A DNA stretch of 64,000 nt from Luscinia megarhynchos (lineage: Eukaryota > Chordata > Aves > Passeriformes > Turdidae), in NCBI GenBank assembly GCA_034336665.1, contig JAPFBE010000033.1, positions 62,001 to 126,000 on the forward strand, read 5' to 3'. The notes below the pieces were generated by a model. That model was not told the origin of the DNA and searched no databases. It was given only the letters and a program-made list of their open reading frames with translations. Shown here piece after piece: positions 22,850-33,687 of this stretch (position 1 is its first letter; each line of letters opens with the position of its first letter). A program made the position numbers and the translations under genes.

Positions 22850-23442
22850 TAAGGGAAATTAAGAAATAAGAATCAAGAATTATGAATCAAGAATCAAGAA
22901 TAAAGTATCAAGAAATGCTTTGACTAAAAGGGGACTGAAAAAACCATATGGAATGCTTAACATTTGCTGTGCTTGCAAGAACAGGAGGAGAGCAAGGCTA
23001 CAAGATAAAGAGTCAGAATGCAAGAACAAGGCCATTACAGATAAGGGGGAATTCTTCAGACCCCTGAGCCAGCAAAAACTGGTATCAAGGTCTAGAAAAT
23101 GACCAAAAGACTAAAGAGTATGCGCAAGGAGACAAAGTGAAAAGAAGTTCAACTCCAATAGACTCATTTTACTTCCTCCCAAAAACCACCAAACGACCCC
23201 CAAAAAAGCAATGCGCAAATGCAAAAAGACATAAAACTAATTTTAACACGAAGCAAAAATAGGCGAAGTTTAAATGTGTTAAGCACATTGTGTAATCCTA
23301 GTTTGTAACATATAAAAAGAAAAACACAAAGTGCTAAAGGTGTGCATACCTTTAAAAGAGCTATCCCCCATACACCTCAATGATAAATACATACCTACTT
23401 TTATAACTTACTTTGTAAGTTATAAAGTCTTTTCGCACTTCA
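22850..23442 (+). repeat. 3' LTR of the G-depleted provirus
   Basis: It follows the polypurine tract. It begins TAAGGG where TG is expected, which could itself be a G-to-A change. G content returns to about 25%. The right edge is approximate, near the gtcttttcgcacttca block that parallels gtcttttgtccgtcaca of the 5' LTR. Confidence 0.6.
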
Positions 23443-23529
23443 AGACCCCGTGTCTCACTCCACACATTACTCATTTTTTGCAAAGACTCCTGCTTTTCTG
23501 TCTTGCCACAGCTCAAGGCTTCATGAGAT

Positions 23530-23730
23530 CCCTCTGATTTGTTAGTAATAAATTCACTTTGTACTTTTAAGTTGGGCCTGTTTTGCCCTTGGAGGGTTTT
23601 CTCCCAGTCCTTGTCTCAACTTCATGAAGCATTCATTAAATTTTTCTCTGCTTTGCCTAGTTGTGGCAGGGGAGGGTGAGTGAGCGACTTTAGTGAATGC
23701 CTGGCGTTTGGCCAGTGTCAAACAACAACA
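23530..23730 (+). repeat. Solo LTR of the 1-kb ERVL family, right part
   Basis: It matches the 3' 200 bp of the LTR at 58543-59581 (gttagtaataaattcacttt, gggcctgttttgccctt, ggcaggggagggtgagtgag, ending caaacaacaaca). It completes the left part at 16729-17530. Confidence 0.8.
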
Positions 23731-23804
23731 CTGTTATAGAGCTAGTCTGTGAGGTCTGACAAGTTGCTTTTTTGTTGTATCCTTAATGTTTTTCTGTAAC
23801 CATG

Positions 23805-24419
23805 TGTCCTGCTTTCATCTGGGATAGAGTTAATTTTCTTCTTGGTAGGTGGTACAGTGCTGCGTTTTGGATTCAATATAATGTAATCAGAATAATGCAA
23901 TCAGAATAATGCTAATAACAAACTGATGTTTTGGTTGGTGCTGAACATTGCTTACTCTGAGTCAAGGGCTTCTTGGTGTCTCATGTTCTGCTAAGGAGGA
24001 GGTGCACAAGAAGTTGGGAGGGAGCATAGCCAGGACAGGGGACCTGAACTGACCAAAGGGATATTCCATACCATAGAATATCATGCCCAGTATATAAACT
24101 GGGGGAGGTGGCTGGGAGGAATCAATCACTGTGGGGAGGACACGCTGGGCATCAGTTAAGGGGTGGTAAGACATATTGTGCAATAGTTGTCTTTCTTGGA
24201 TTTTCTCTCTCTCCCTCTGCTTTACATTACAATAGCTAATATTGTTATTAATATAATTAGTATTATTATAACATCATACTTTGTTTGAATTTTAGACCTG
24301 TTCTTATCTTAACCCACAAGTTTAACTTTTTTCAGATTCTCCTCCCCATCCCACTGGGGAGTGGGAGAAAGTGAGTGGCTGCATGGTACTTACTTGCCAG
24401 CTGGGCTTAAACCACAACA
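23805..24419 (+). repeat. ERVL-B 5' LTR
   Basis: It starts TGTCCTGCTTTCATCTGGG and ends TAAACCACAACA. The same family in reverse is the solo LTR at 10766-11341 and the fragment at 47872-48060. Confidence 0.85.
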
Positions 24420-24427
24420 GTCCTTTT

Positions 24428-24445
24428 TGGTACCCAATGAGAGGC
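24428..24445 (+). promoter_or_regulatory. ERVL-B primer binding site
   Basis: The sequence tggtacccaatgagaggc opens with TGG 8 nt after the LTR end, at the same relative position as the ERVL-A primer site. I cannot name the tRNA. Confidence 0.55.
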
Positions 24446-24840
24446 ACAGAGGGTTGAGATAACAACAGATCTGACCAGAGAGTTGTACAACAATTTTTTT
24501 AGAAGTATTCATCATATCGATTTAATAGTAGCTGATCATGATGATGTTTGCTCTTGGAGTTGTTGTACTTGTTCTCAGGGTTGTGTTATGTAATACCATA
24601 CTTGCAATATGTGTTTCCCATGGTGATGTTTATCCTTCATGGGACCTGGGCTGATTATCCTTGTGGTGTACTTTGCAGTATTGGCTTATGATATGATAGA
24701 ATTGCTGGTTATGAAACTAATCTGATTTGTGTACTCTGTATCATCATAATATCTGTATTTTGGGAGCCATCTATTAGGAATTATTAATAATTAAATCTTT
24801 TGCCTTTTCTTCTTGGAGAGCCTACATATGGAGGACACTT

Positions 24841-24972
24841 CCTTCCTTCCTTCCTTCCTTCCTTCCTTCCTTCCTTCCTTCCTTCCTTCCTTCCTTCCTT
24901 CCTTCCTTCCTTCCTTCCTTCCTTCCTTCCTTCCTTCCTTCCTTCCTTCCTTCCTTCCTTCCTTCCTTCCTT
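24841..24972 (+). repeat. (TTCC)n microsatellite
   Basis: About 33 uninterrupted tetranucleotide units inside ERVL-B gag. The long FLPS-repeat frame across it is an artefact of the repeat. Confidence 0.97.
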
Positions 24973-25156
24973 TTCTTTATTGTCCAGTCTGATTACAGGA
25001 CCACTTGAGAATTTTAAAGATTTTTTAATATCCTTTGAACACCTTTGAAACCAACCTGCTCCTTTTGCTAGGAGTCAGCCTGTTGCTAAATATGGTTCAG
25101 GTCTTATTTGAGGTTAAACAGCTGTTTAAGAACACTGTGGGAGCAGTGTCAAACAC

Positions 25157-25509
25157 TTGGCATCCTGACCAAGATCAGAACAAGAAAATGTTAACCCTCA
25201 GGGCCCTGCTAAATTGTGTGTTTGCTGAAGGATGCTATAGAATCTCATTTCTTTGTAGAACACTGCCATGTGAGTGTAACTGTGTGGCTTATTGTGATTG
25301 AAAACAATCGCATGCATGGAATACTTGAGACATATTTTGTGTGCTACAAAATTGGCAAGAGGCCCTAAGGACCAATGAGATGATTGTTTATCTGTAACAA
25401 GATTAAATAAAAGGGAGAACCAAGGGGACGGAGATGAGGAGAAAAAAACACCTGCCAAGCCCAACACCACTATAACACTGTATCAGTGTTCTTTTATCAT
25501 CGCCAAGGC
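25157..25509 (+). repeat. Probable short LTR inserted in ERVL-B
   Basis: This segment has no match in ERVL-A gag. It starts tgtcaaacac, contains attaaataaaagg (about 25407) and ends near tcgccaaggca. Ends and target duplication are unconfirmed. Confidence 0.35.
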
Positions 25510-25512
25510 ATG

Positions 25513-25616
25513 CATATATATATATATATATAGGTATATATATGTATATATATGTGTATATATATGTGTATATATATATATATATATATAGGTATATATA
25601 TGTATATATATGTGTG

Positions 25617-25656
<40 letters not shown>
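25513..25656. repeat. (TA)n / TATG-rich microsatellite
   Basis: About 140 bp of TA dinucleotides with interspersed TG and GG units. The tyrosine/isoleucine frames on the minus strand are artefacts. Confidence 0.95.
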
Positions 25657-25658
<2 letters not shown>

Positions 25659-26929
25659 AGGTTTTTCTTTGCATTTAAACCTGGTCGTCAACAAACATCC
25701 CTCAGAGATCTGCCTCGAGGTCCAATAGTTAGGAGTGGCAGGGTGTGAAAAATAGCATGGACCTAGGACAGCGGAGACCTCCAACATTTTGAATTTCATC
25801 CCCAAACAAGTGCAGAATCCAGAAAAACTAGTAAAATATTTGGAAAAAGTATGCTGTCACCCTGGCAAATCCAGAAAGACATAAATCACTGCAACATGCT
25901 GGGGTCTGGCCCAGGCCTACCAAGCCCTGTTCAACACTGCTCAGTATCTGCAAGGGGAAGAGGTGTCTGGATCTGATGACAAAATGACAGGCACTGTGGC
26001 TACTCCAATACCAGTAATGAGCGCTGTGGTTACTCTAACCCTCATGACAGTCACTGCAGCTGAACCAGAGAACCAACTTTTGGCGATATCAAACAACCCT
26101 ATACACAAGAAGAAATGGACACAAAAGACAGCCTGTATAGTAAAGGAGGATGAAGCAGCACCATCACAGGAACAGGAGGAAGAGGCAGAACAAGAAGAAG
26201 AGGTAACCATTCAATCCTTTTCCTTGAGTGAGCTGCAGGATATACTAAAATATTTGAGACATTATCCAGGTGAGTACGTTTTGAACTGGAAGCTTTGATG
26301 CTGGGATAATGGGGTTAACAGTTTAGAATAAGAGGGTAGGGAAGCCAAGCAACTGGGATCAATTTCTAAGGAAACAGGTATTGACAAGGCAATTAAAAGA
26401 GGGACATGAGTCCTTAGCCTCTGGAAGTGACATCTGTCAAATGTGAAGGAAATGTATCCCTCCAAGGGAGATGTTATATGTCACCCAGGCAAGTGGATTG
26501 CAGTAGGGAAAGGTAGCCAGTACCTGACAGAATTAGCCATGCAAGAGATGATTTGACTTCAACGAAGTGAAGTTGCCCATAGATCAATATGTAGTCCAAT
26601 GACCATGACTCATGTGACAGAAATTTGCATAGAGTGGAGAGGACATGAAGAAGTGGGATGGAAATCCTACCTTGACCCTAGAGGCACAAGTATGTCAATT
26701 GAATGGAAAAACAATCACGAATGGGGGTTCTTCCAGGAAAGTTGCTGCTCCAATCTCCAGTGGCCAGTTCCACCGTCAAAGTAAAGGGGCTAATTTTACT
26801 CTTGATCCTATGAAAAGAAATCTCAGGACAGGGTATTTCAAGGACCCAAAAGGGTACTGGTAAGCTTTCAGTATAGCCACAGCGATTCACCAGTGGCAAT
26901 ATAGCACCAACCAAGACTCCTTGATTCCC

Positions 26930-27960
26930 ATCCATAAGATGATTTGTCAACTGTAGAGCCAAGGAGCTATCAGCAGGACCTGCTCACCCTTTAATAGTCC
27001 CGTATGGGCAGTGTAAAACTCTCATGGAGAGTGGAGACTAAGAATAGATTATTGTGGCCTGAATGAAGTCATGCCACCACTGAGTGCTGCTGTACTGGAC
27101 ATACTAGAGCTTCAGTATGAAATGGAGTCAAAGATAGCCAAGTGCTGCCACAATGGATACCACTAATGGTCTTTTCTCAATCTCTTTGGCAGCAGAGTGC
27201 AGGCCACAGTTTGCTTTCATTTGGAGAGGCATCCAGTACACCTGGAACTGACTGCCCCAGGGGTGAAAACACAGCCCTAACATCTGTCATGGACTGATCC
27301 AGACTGCACTGGAACAGGGTGACTCTCCAGAACACCTGAAATACATTGACACCATTGTGTGGGGCCATACAGAGGAAGACTTTTTTTGAGAAAGGAAATA
27401 AAATAATCCAAATCCTTCTAAATGCTGGTTTTGCCATAAAACAGAGTAAGGTCAAGAGACCTACAGATGAGATTAAGTTTTTAGGAATTAAATGGCAAGC
27501 AATGTGTCGCCCAACTAACAAGAAAGAAAGACAAGATTTTTTAGGTGTTGTAGGATTTTTGAGAAATCACATTCCAAATTACAGTCTGATTGTCAACCCT
27601 CTTTATCAAGTGACTGAAGAATAATTATTCCAAATGGGGCCCTGAGCAACAATAAGCCTTTGAAGAAATTTAACAGGAGATAGTTCATACAGTAGCTCTT
27701 GGGTCAGTTTGGACAAAACAAGAAGTAAAAATGTGCTCTACATGGCTGCTGGGTGAGAATGGTCCTACCTGTAGCCTCTGGCAGAAAGCACCAGGGGACA
27801 CTCAAAGTCGATGCCCTGGCTTTTGGAGTCAGGGATACAGAGGATCTGGAGCCTGCTGTACTCCAAGAGAAAGACAGATACTGGTGGCTTATGAAGGGAT
27901 TTGAGCTTCTTTGGAAATGACTGGTACTGAAGCAGAGCTCTTCCTGGCACCCCAGTTACC
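26930..27960 (+). pseudogene. pol: ERVL-B reverse transcriptase
   Basis: It aligns with ERVL-A RT: CSPFNSPVWAV (about 26985), LSAAVLDILELQYEMESK (about 27080), then the LPQG block at 27252, preceded by an in-frame TGA at 27249-27251. The catalytic YIDD box is damaged (KYIDTIVWG, second aspartate lost, about 27340). FLGVVGFLRNHIP and PLYQVTEE follow, and the connection region shows several stops. It is inactive. Confidence 0.85.
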
Positions 27961-28169
27961 CATGTTGGGTGGGTGTCTATGCATCATGCAATTGATGTTA
28001 CATGGAGGAAGTGTATCACAGTGATTGAAGCTCTAATAGGAACACTGAGTCATTACGGAATCTTGGAAGTGATCATGGACTGTCCAGAAAGCAAAGATTT
28101 CAAAATGTCACCAGAGGAGGAACTGACACATGCTGAAGAAGATCCACTGCATAAGAAATTACCAAAAAG

Positions 28170-29030
28170 TGGGAAGTAAAATGCCTTCTTACTGATGGGT
28201 CCTGCCAAAGTGTAGGAAAGCCATTTGCTTAAGAGTTGGACTCGATGATCCTTATGGGTCCCTTTCAACTCAGAATATTCAGTGATTCTGTGAAAGCATC
28301 AGAGATGAAAGGTAGCTATATAGAGTCCCCTATGACAAGTCACAGAAACATCAGAAGGAGGTGAATTGAGTGATTTTGCAGAGTTGATAGCCATCCAGTT
28401 GGCCTTAGACATTGATGAATGAGAGAAATTAATTATACTTTACCTCTATACTGACTCATGGATGGTGACATATGCCCTGTGGGGATGATTGCAGCAATGG
28501 AAGCAGAATAACTGGCAGCACAGTAGTAAACCCATCTGGGCTGCTGCATCTTGGAAAGATATTGCTGCCCAGGTGGAGAATGTGGTTGTGAAGGTACATC
28601 ATGAACATGCTCATGTACCCAAGAGCAGGGCCATCGAAGAACATCAGAACAAACAGCAGGTGGATCAGGCTGATAAAACTGAAATGGCTCAAGTGGATTT
28701 AGATTGGCAACATAAAGGTGAATTATTTCTGTCTCGGTGGGCCCATGACACCTCAACCAATCAAGGAATAGATGAAACATATAGATGGGCTCATGATTAA
28801 GGGGTGGACTTAATCATGGACATTATCGAACAGGTTATCTATGAATATGAAACATGTGCTGCAATTAAACCAGCCAAGTGGTAAAAGTTTCTCTAGGATG
28901 GAGGACAATGGCTGAAATATAAATATGGGGAGGCTTGGCAGATTAAATATATCACACTTCCACAAACCCACCAAGGTAAGTGCCATGTTACTGCGATAAT
29001 GGAAGCAACCACTGTATGGGTGGAAACATA
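28170..29030 (+). pseudogene. pol: ERVL-B RNase H and integrase N-terminus
   Basis: RNase H starts with LLTDGSC (about 28180) and is split by a CR1 tail at 28216-28297. It continues through YTDSWM (about 28446) and the VDQADKTEMA block. The integrase zinc-binding region follows, with the second cysteine pair altered (ETCAAIK). The core begins QIKYI where the catalytic aspartate of ERVL-A (QIDYI) is replaced by lysine. The frame is cut at 29030 by the nested provirus; about 45 bp of core continue at 34068. Confidence 0.8.
28216..28297 (+). mobile_element. CR1 3' tail inserted in RNase H
   Basis: About 80 bp of CR1 3' end (ggactcgatgatccttatgg, then the gattctgtga terminal repeat) interrupt the RNase H alignment. 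This is a very short, 5'-truncated LINE insertion. Confidence 0.85.
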
Positions 29031-29372
29031 TGGTAATACAGCTGGAGAACAAGACTCAGAGCACTGCCCAACTCATGACTGAAGTGGATGTGCTAAGTCT
29101 AGTGGGCCGCAAGCCATGTCAAGGCAGAACCCTGAATGAGGAAGCAAAAGGTGTGCTTGGTATGCTTTGTTTAAGATAAATCATTCACGACCGTACGTGC
29201 CTGTGCAGGTCTGTGCAGGGCTCTGATTAAGTAATGCTACTTAGAAACACCAATCATGTGATTGTTGCTATTTTTAGCTATAGCTGGAAAAGTATAAAAA
29301 CTGATTTGTAGAATCAATAAATTAGCTTTTTGCATTTATGCAATGAGCCCTGTCTCGTCAAATCGCCTGACA
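29031..29372 (+). repeat. Provirus E 5' LTR
   Basis: It starts TGGTAATACAGC and ends CGCCTGACA. TATA lies at 29293-29299 and AATAAA at 29316-29321. Partner: 33688-34064. Confidence 0.9.
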
Positions 29373-29374
29373 AT

Positions 29375-29392
29375 TGGTGCCCTCATGTGAGG
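29375..29392 (+). promoter_or_regulatory. Provirus E primer binding site
   Basis: The sequence tggtgccctcatgtgagg begins 2 nt after the LTR end, the normal spacing. The tRNA is not identified. Confidence 0.55.
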
Positions 29393-29518
29393 AAAGTGGT
29401 GACCGTCTAGCTGAATAGCTGTCGGTGAGCCCTCCAGAACTAAGTGGCCCGGAAAGGGAGGGGGAAGCCGGCCAGCAACGACTAATCCTTCTAGAAAGGA
29501 GGTGAGCTATAGGGAACT

Positions 29519-29900
29519 ATGAGGCAGGGGATGTCTGCCCAAGAAAGAGACGTTTTTGAACTTATGCAAAAGCTGTTACAACAGCACAGCAAATCTTTGC
29601 CTTTGCATGATTAAAAAATCATACTGAGATGGAGAGCAGTTAAGCTGCCAGGAGTTTCCCAGTCCACAATATTTACAACAGATGTGTGGGACAAGGTGGA
29701 AGTGAAATTGTTGAATTTTGCAACGAAGAGGGACAAAGCAGCTGCAGAAATGCTTCCCTCTTAGAGAGTGGTTTTTGAGGTCCTAAAAGCCCAAGAAAAA
29801 TCCCATGCTAAAGATAAAGGGGATGTCTCCTGCCCCCCCTCTGCAGCACAGCCTCAGAGATCTCTAAAATCTGAAGAGACTGCATCCCTCTTGGTGTAGC
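29519..29900 (+). pseudogene. gag: Provirus E gag matrix remnant
   Basis: The frame opens MRQGMSAQERDVFELMQ and has two stops (after SLPLHD near 29610 and MLPS near 29763). The length and pattern fit the matrix part of a class II Gag. The usual glycine after the start methionine is absent (R at position 2). Beyond about 29860 the alignment is lost in pyrimidine-rich sequence. Confidence 0.6.
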
Positions 29901-30071
29901 CCACGACCTCCCCTCTTACGAGTGAAAGGGAGAGGGGCCCCTAGCTCTCTGTAGGGGCATTTGCAGCTGGTTACTGCCCAGAGGACAGTGAACATGACAG
30001 AGGGTACCCCTTTGACCCTGGGCCTGTTGACCCCAAACAAGAACCAGACCTTTACCCCCTGATGCCTTAAG

Positions 30072-30486
30072 TTCTGAGTTTTCTGTTCTGCTTGGGTATG
30101 CTTTTCCATTGTGCTTAGAGTGATGAAGACAAAATAGTCCGATTTCAGCTATTGACTCAAGGACAGTTTCTTCAAACTCCAGGCCCTAAGCATAAACAAT
30201 GTGAAAAGAGGAGGGCGGGCCAGCAAGCAGGCAAGGAGGATGAAACCTTACAATTTGAGACTACTAATTGGATGGTTGACTCCTGTATGCAAATAGACTA
30301 AAGTCTATAAAGATGTGAGATCATGTGACCAAGCCCTCTCTTGCTTCCATCTTGGAGCCATTCAGGCAGGGCAGGGGCCACACTGTGGCACTGGTGCTGC
30401 CAGGGTGTGGCCTTTGAAGGCCTCTCAATAAATACCCATTTTATTCCCCTTAACTCTGTGTAGTCTCTGTTCCACCTCCTTAAGGC
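30072..30486 (+). repeat. Probable LTR nested in provirus E
   Basis: A promoter-like ctataaag (about 30306) and caataaatacc (about 30426) are followed by a U5-like tail. The ccttaag motif occurs at both sides (30065-30071 and 30478-30484), a possible duplication, but canonical TG/CA ends are not clear. The 30487-31030 stretch that follows is pyrimidine-rich with nothing recognisable. Confidence 0.4.
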
Positions 30487-31269
30487 ATGACCTCGAACCC
30501 TCTTGATAATTTGGTTTGCAGAGACCTTAAAAGGCATTCCCCAGTTAGGGAAACACAAAAGCCTTCTCTCATAGCAAACCCTGGTCTGTTATGCCGATGT
30601 ACCTCTGTTCTGTTCCCTAAGTCAGCCCCGTGTCTCCTTCCCTGTCCCTCAGTCTTTCCGTCACTCACACACTGTTTCCCTGTTGGCTCCCATGCCCTAA
30701 CTCCACTTCTGTGCCACCCCCATGTCCCCTGGTAACTGGTTTCTGACTCTCCCCCTGCCCCGCTCATCCCATGTACTTTAACCTGGACCCTCAGCACAGG
30801 GTCTGCCTTTGCCTTTACCTCTGACCCTGGACTGTCCACACATGTGGCTGAAAAAAACATCTCTGGGAAACCCTTGCAAAGGCTCTTCCTGCTTGTTTAC
30901 TTGCAACCATCCTAACAGCTATCCAGGCTATAACACGGGTTCATCTGAAACAGCCAGTGTTAAGGGAGAGGGAACTAGACATTGTCAAAAGAATTGTAGG
31001 ACCTCTCATCTATCGGGGAAGGGGCAGTAACAAGCCAAACGGGAATCACTTTCCTTTCCGATGATCAAAGAGCTCTGACGGACAGTGACAGAGCTCCTCC
31101 GACTCGTCAGAGCTCTTCCGCCTTTTCCCGAGCTCGAGCGGCGGTGCCGGCTTGCCTTGGGCCCAGTCTTGGGCCTCCATATGGTGCAGTCCCCCCTCAT
31201 GGTGCCTGCCAGGAGCTGCGACTGTGACTGCTGCTGCTGCGGGGGATGCGGTCCCCCTGCCTGACGCTG

Positions 31270-32340
31270 ACCAGCACGGGTTGTAGCCTGCACGGCATGC
31301 TGAAGCTATAGTGCACCAAAATACCAACTGACGCTACATACTGACCGAAATTCTGTTAAAATTTACTTTCTCATTTCAATAACGTGCGACTTGTGATTTT
31401 TAACAGGATTCTTACTAAAAAGACTCAAAGGTGTTTGTGTGGATGTGGTGTCATGCTACACATCAGTAACACAGCAAGACAATGATTTGCTGAGAGTAAT
31501 TAATTGTTGTAAATTCAACATTTTTTTACTTATATTCAAAGCAAACTTTGAACTTTATCTGCAGTAGTTATGTAATTCTTAGCTATAATTAGTACATTAA
31601 ACTACACTTCCAGCTTTACCAGTTGCTTGCTTTTACTTAACAGTTTTAACAAGGTAATTTTATTGTGAATCTTTCTGTACAGCTATTTAGCAATTTAAGT
31701 GCAATTATTTTTCTTTGCTGCATTTACATTGAAATTAAACTTGATATCAAAACAGTTTAAGTATATTGAAGGACCACAAATACAGTAAACAGTAGCTTAT
31801 TCTTTAGAATAATCTAAACCCCTAACTTTGTAACTGTTTGTATGCAAGTATCAGTTTTACATATCCACTAACCTAACCAAGTTACTTGTCTAAAACTCAT
31901 AGCAGCATTATATAACTAAATTTTTTTGTCTTAGCCTTCAATATTTATATTCCATTACTTTTATTAAGCCAAATTCAAAATTATCTTACAGGCAATCTTA
32001 AAAAGCAGTTTAATCCCTCCAGTAAATCCATGTTGCTGCTATTTCACTACAGTTGCTTACCTGCATGTAGTTTACGTTGATGTTTAACTGTTGTATAACA
32101 AATTTTCAGTAACTTTTTTGTAATGATACAATCTAAAGTTAATTTTGTTAAGATCAATTTTTGTTTAGTCTCAGTGATGTTAACTTCAAGTTCTTTTAAG
32201 TATAGCTTCTGTTACATTTAGGTGAAGTTTCAGTAAAGTTGATTTTAGGTTATGTTGAAATATACTTGTTTAAATTACAAGATACAGCTATTTTGTTATA
32301 GAAATAAGAACAATATCTGCTATTTTCTTTTTCACAGGTA
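31270..32340 (+). repeat. AT-rich shared module, copy 1
   Basis: A non-coding block that aligns in order with 52160-54280: agcctgcacggcatgctga, ctgttaaaa, ggtaattttattgtgaatct, cttgatatcaaaacagt, acagtaaacagtagct, ttgtaactgtttgt and ttgaaatatacttgtttaaatta. It contains no long frame. The GC-rich sequence before it (31030-31269) has acidic, serine-rich frames on the minus strand that I cannot identify. 32341-33340 is further AT-rich sequence with no recognised content. Confidence 0.75.
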
Positions 32341-33349
32341 GCACTGAAGAATGAGTAACAATTCTGTATTATGAATGTTATTATTTGTAAGCTGTTTAAT
32401 GCTGTTTTTGCTTTATTACTACTTCACTTAAGATAAATTGCAAAGCCAGCTGCTTTATAAATCTTTACATACCATTGTATAGCTATCTACAATACATGTA
32501 TTATTTTAAGAAACATTCCTAACTACTATTACTGAGAAGTTTTTAGATTTTATTAGAGAGACTATTCCAGTTAAGGTTAAGGCCTGGGCCCTGGCCAAGT
32601 CCTAGTCTTACCTGGTCAAGCAGTAAACCAACAAATCCAAGTGTTTTCTGCACCAAAACTGTACTCAAGTAATTTTGACTTGCCAAATTTGGACCTATAA
32701 TAACTGGAACTCCTTTTGAAGTGAGCTTGGAAATTTTACCCAGGAATGGTTCTCCAAGCCCTCACCCTAAAATGAGGCTTGCCTGTTACTACACACTCTG
32801 GATGATGGTACAGTATTTAGGGAATTGACAATGCATTGTTTTAAATCATCATTTGATTTCTCATGTACTACTAATTGCGTGTATTATCTGATTTATTTCT
32901 GCTTAGTGTAAGTTTATTGTTTTGCCATATATCGTTTTGCTTTTTATGTTGCCTTCATGTTCATAACGAGAGACACACATCATGTTAAAAAACAAAAGAA
33001 GAGGGAGCATGGCTCCTCAAGAATGTTTACACTAATATTTACACTAAAAATTTTGAAATCAAATCAAATTAAATCAAATTTGATCCCTAGCAGAGCAATA
33101 CTGCTTTGAAGATTTGCATGTGCAGAGACAATTTCTAAAAGTTTTTATGTAAAGATCTTTAGTTAAATATACAACTATAAGATCTAGCTAATTTACTAAC
33201 CTAGGGAGATGGTATGCATGTGTTTTATCACCAACAGGTCTGAAGTACTTACCTGCTCATCTGGAAGAACATTGATCACCTCCAAGAGAACAAGGCCCAG
33301 AGAAAAGAAAAATTGCCTAAATTGCCATCCAGTCCTGGTGACCAAGACA

Positions 33350-33680
33350 AGAACAGAAGTAGGACTGCCAAGACATGGCTATAAAGACTTTAAAGGCTTA
33401 TGTTGCATGAATCTGTCTGACAATTTTTCAGTCTATCCACACTAGCATACAGGCTCTTCAAGATAGTGTCATAAAACTAAGGGTTATAGATGATAGCAAT
33501 TGGCTTGGAGACATACTTGGGGGATGGGGACTTCCTGGCTGGTTTAAGAATTTAGTGAAAACAGGAAATTATGTTTTAGCCATATTGCTGCTTTTGATGA
33601 TTTGTTTGCCATGCATTTTGCAATGTGTTCAAAAATTGATAAAGTCTATGAAGATAATTTTACTGGTGGAATAGAATGGG
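33350..33680 (+). pseudogene. env: Provirus E env transmembrane remnant
   Basis: A KGLCCMNLSD block (about 33391-33420) matches the end of the CX6CC motif; the first cysteine is not seen in this copy (HGYKDF). A stop follows near 33443. A strongly hydrophobic membrane anchor lies at about 33560-33625 and a short basic tail after it. The surface subunit is missing. Confidence 0.7.
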
Positions 33681-33687
33681 GGAAATA
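33675..33687 (+). promoter_or_regulatory. Provirus E polypurine tract
   Basis: Purine-rich aatgggggaaata directly before the 3' LTR. Confidence 0.65.

Larger units (their letters stand above)
17540..23442 (+). mobile_element. G-depleted (hypermutated) provirus
   Basis: This is an LTR-bounded element with an env remnant and an intact polypurine tract. Its interior on the coding strand is almost free of G: by hand count 36 G against 89 C in 22021-22560 (6.7% and 16.5%). Just beyond the polypurine tract G is 45 of 180 (25%) in 22921-23100. Coding remnants compared with the related env at 39.1-39.7 kb show E to K, A to T, V to I and G to S/K changes, each explained by G-to-A. Two later solo LTRs interrupt it (18282-19636, 20497-21090). 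Exact outer ends and target duplication are uncertain. Editing by an AID/APOBEC-type deaminase during reverse transcription is the inferred cause. Confidence 0.8.
24446..26860 (+). pseudogene. gag: ERVL-B gag, interrupted
   Basis: The first part (24480-24760) codes hydrophobic stretches in broken frames, as in ERVL-A. It is followed by a (TTCC)n tract, more gag-like sequence, a probable LTR and a (TA)n tract. Gag resumes at about 25800 (VQNP..LVKYLE, aligned with ERVL-A's IQDPVKIAKYLK), then a long acidic glutamate-rich linker (26140-26210) and the SFSLSELQDILKYL block. The C-terminal GEDMKKWDGNPT motif lies near 26638-26675. Stops and frame changes occur throughout. No protease active site was found in this copy. 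Confidence 0.65.

Noticed and set aside
24800..25048. Open frame of phenylalanine-leucine-proline-serine repeats
   Set aside because: It is the translation of the (TTCC)n microsatellite; every frame through such a repeat is open.
25497..25805. Minus-strand tyrosine/isoleucine-rich frame
   Set aside because: It is the translation of a (TA)n/(TATG)n tract.
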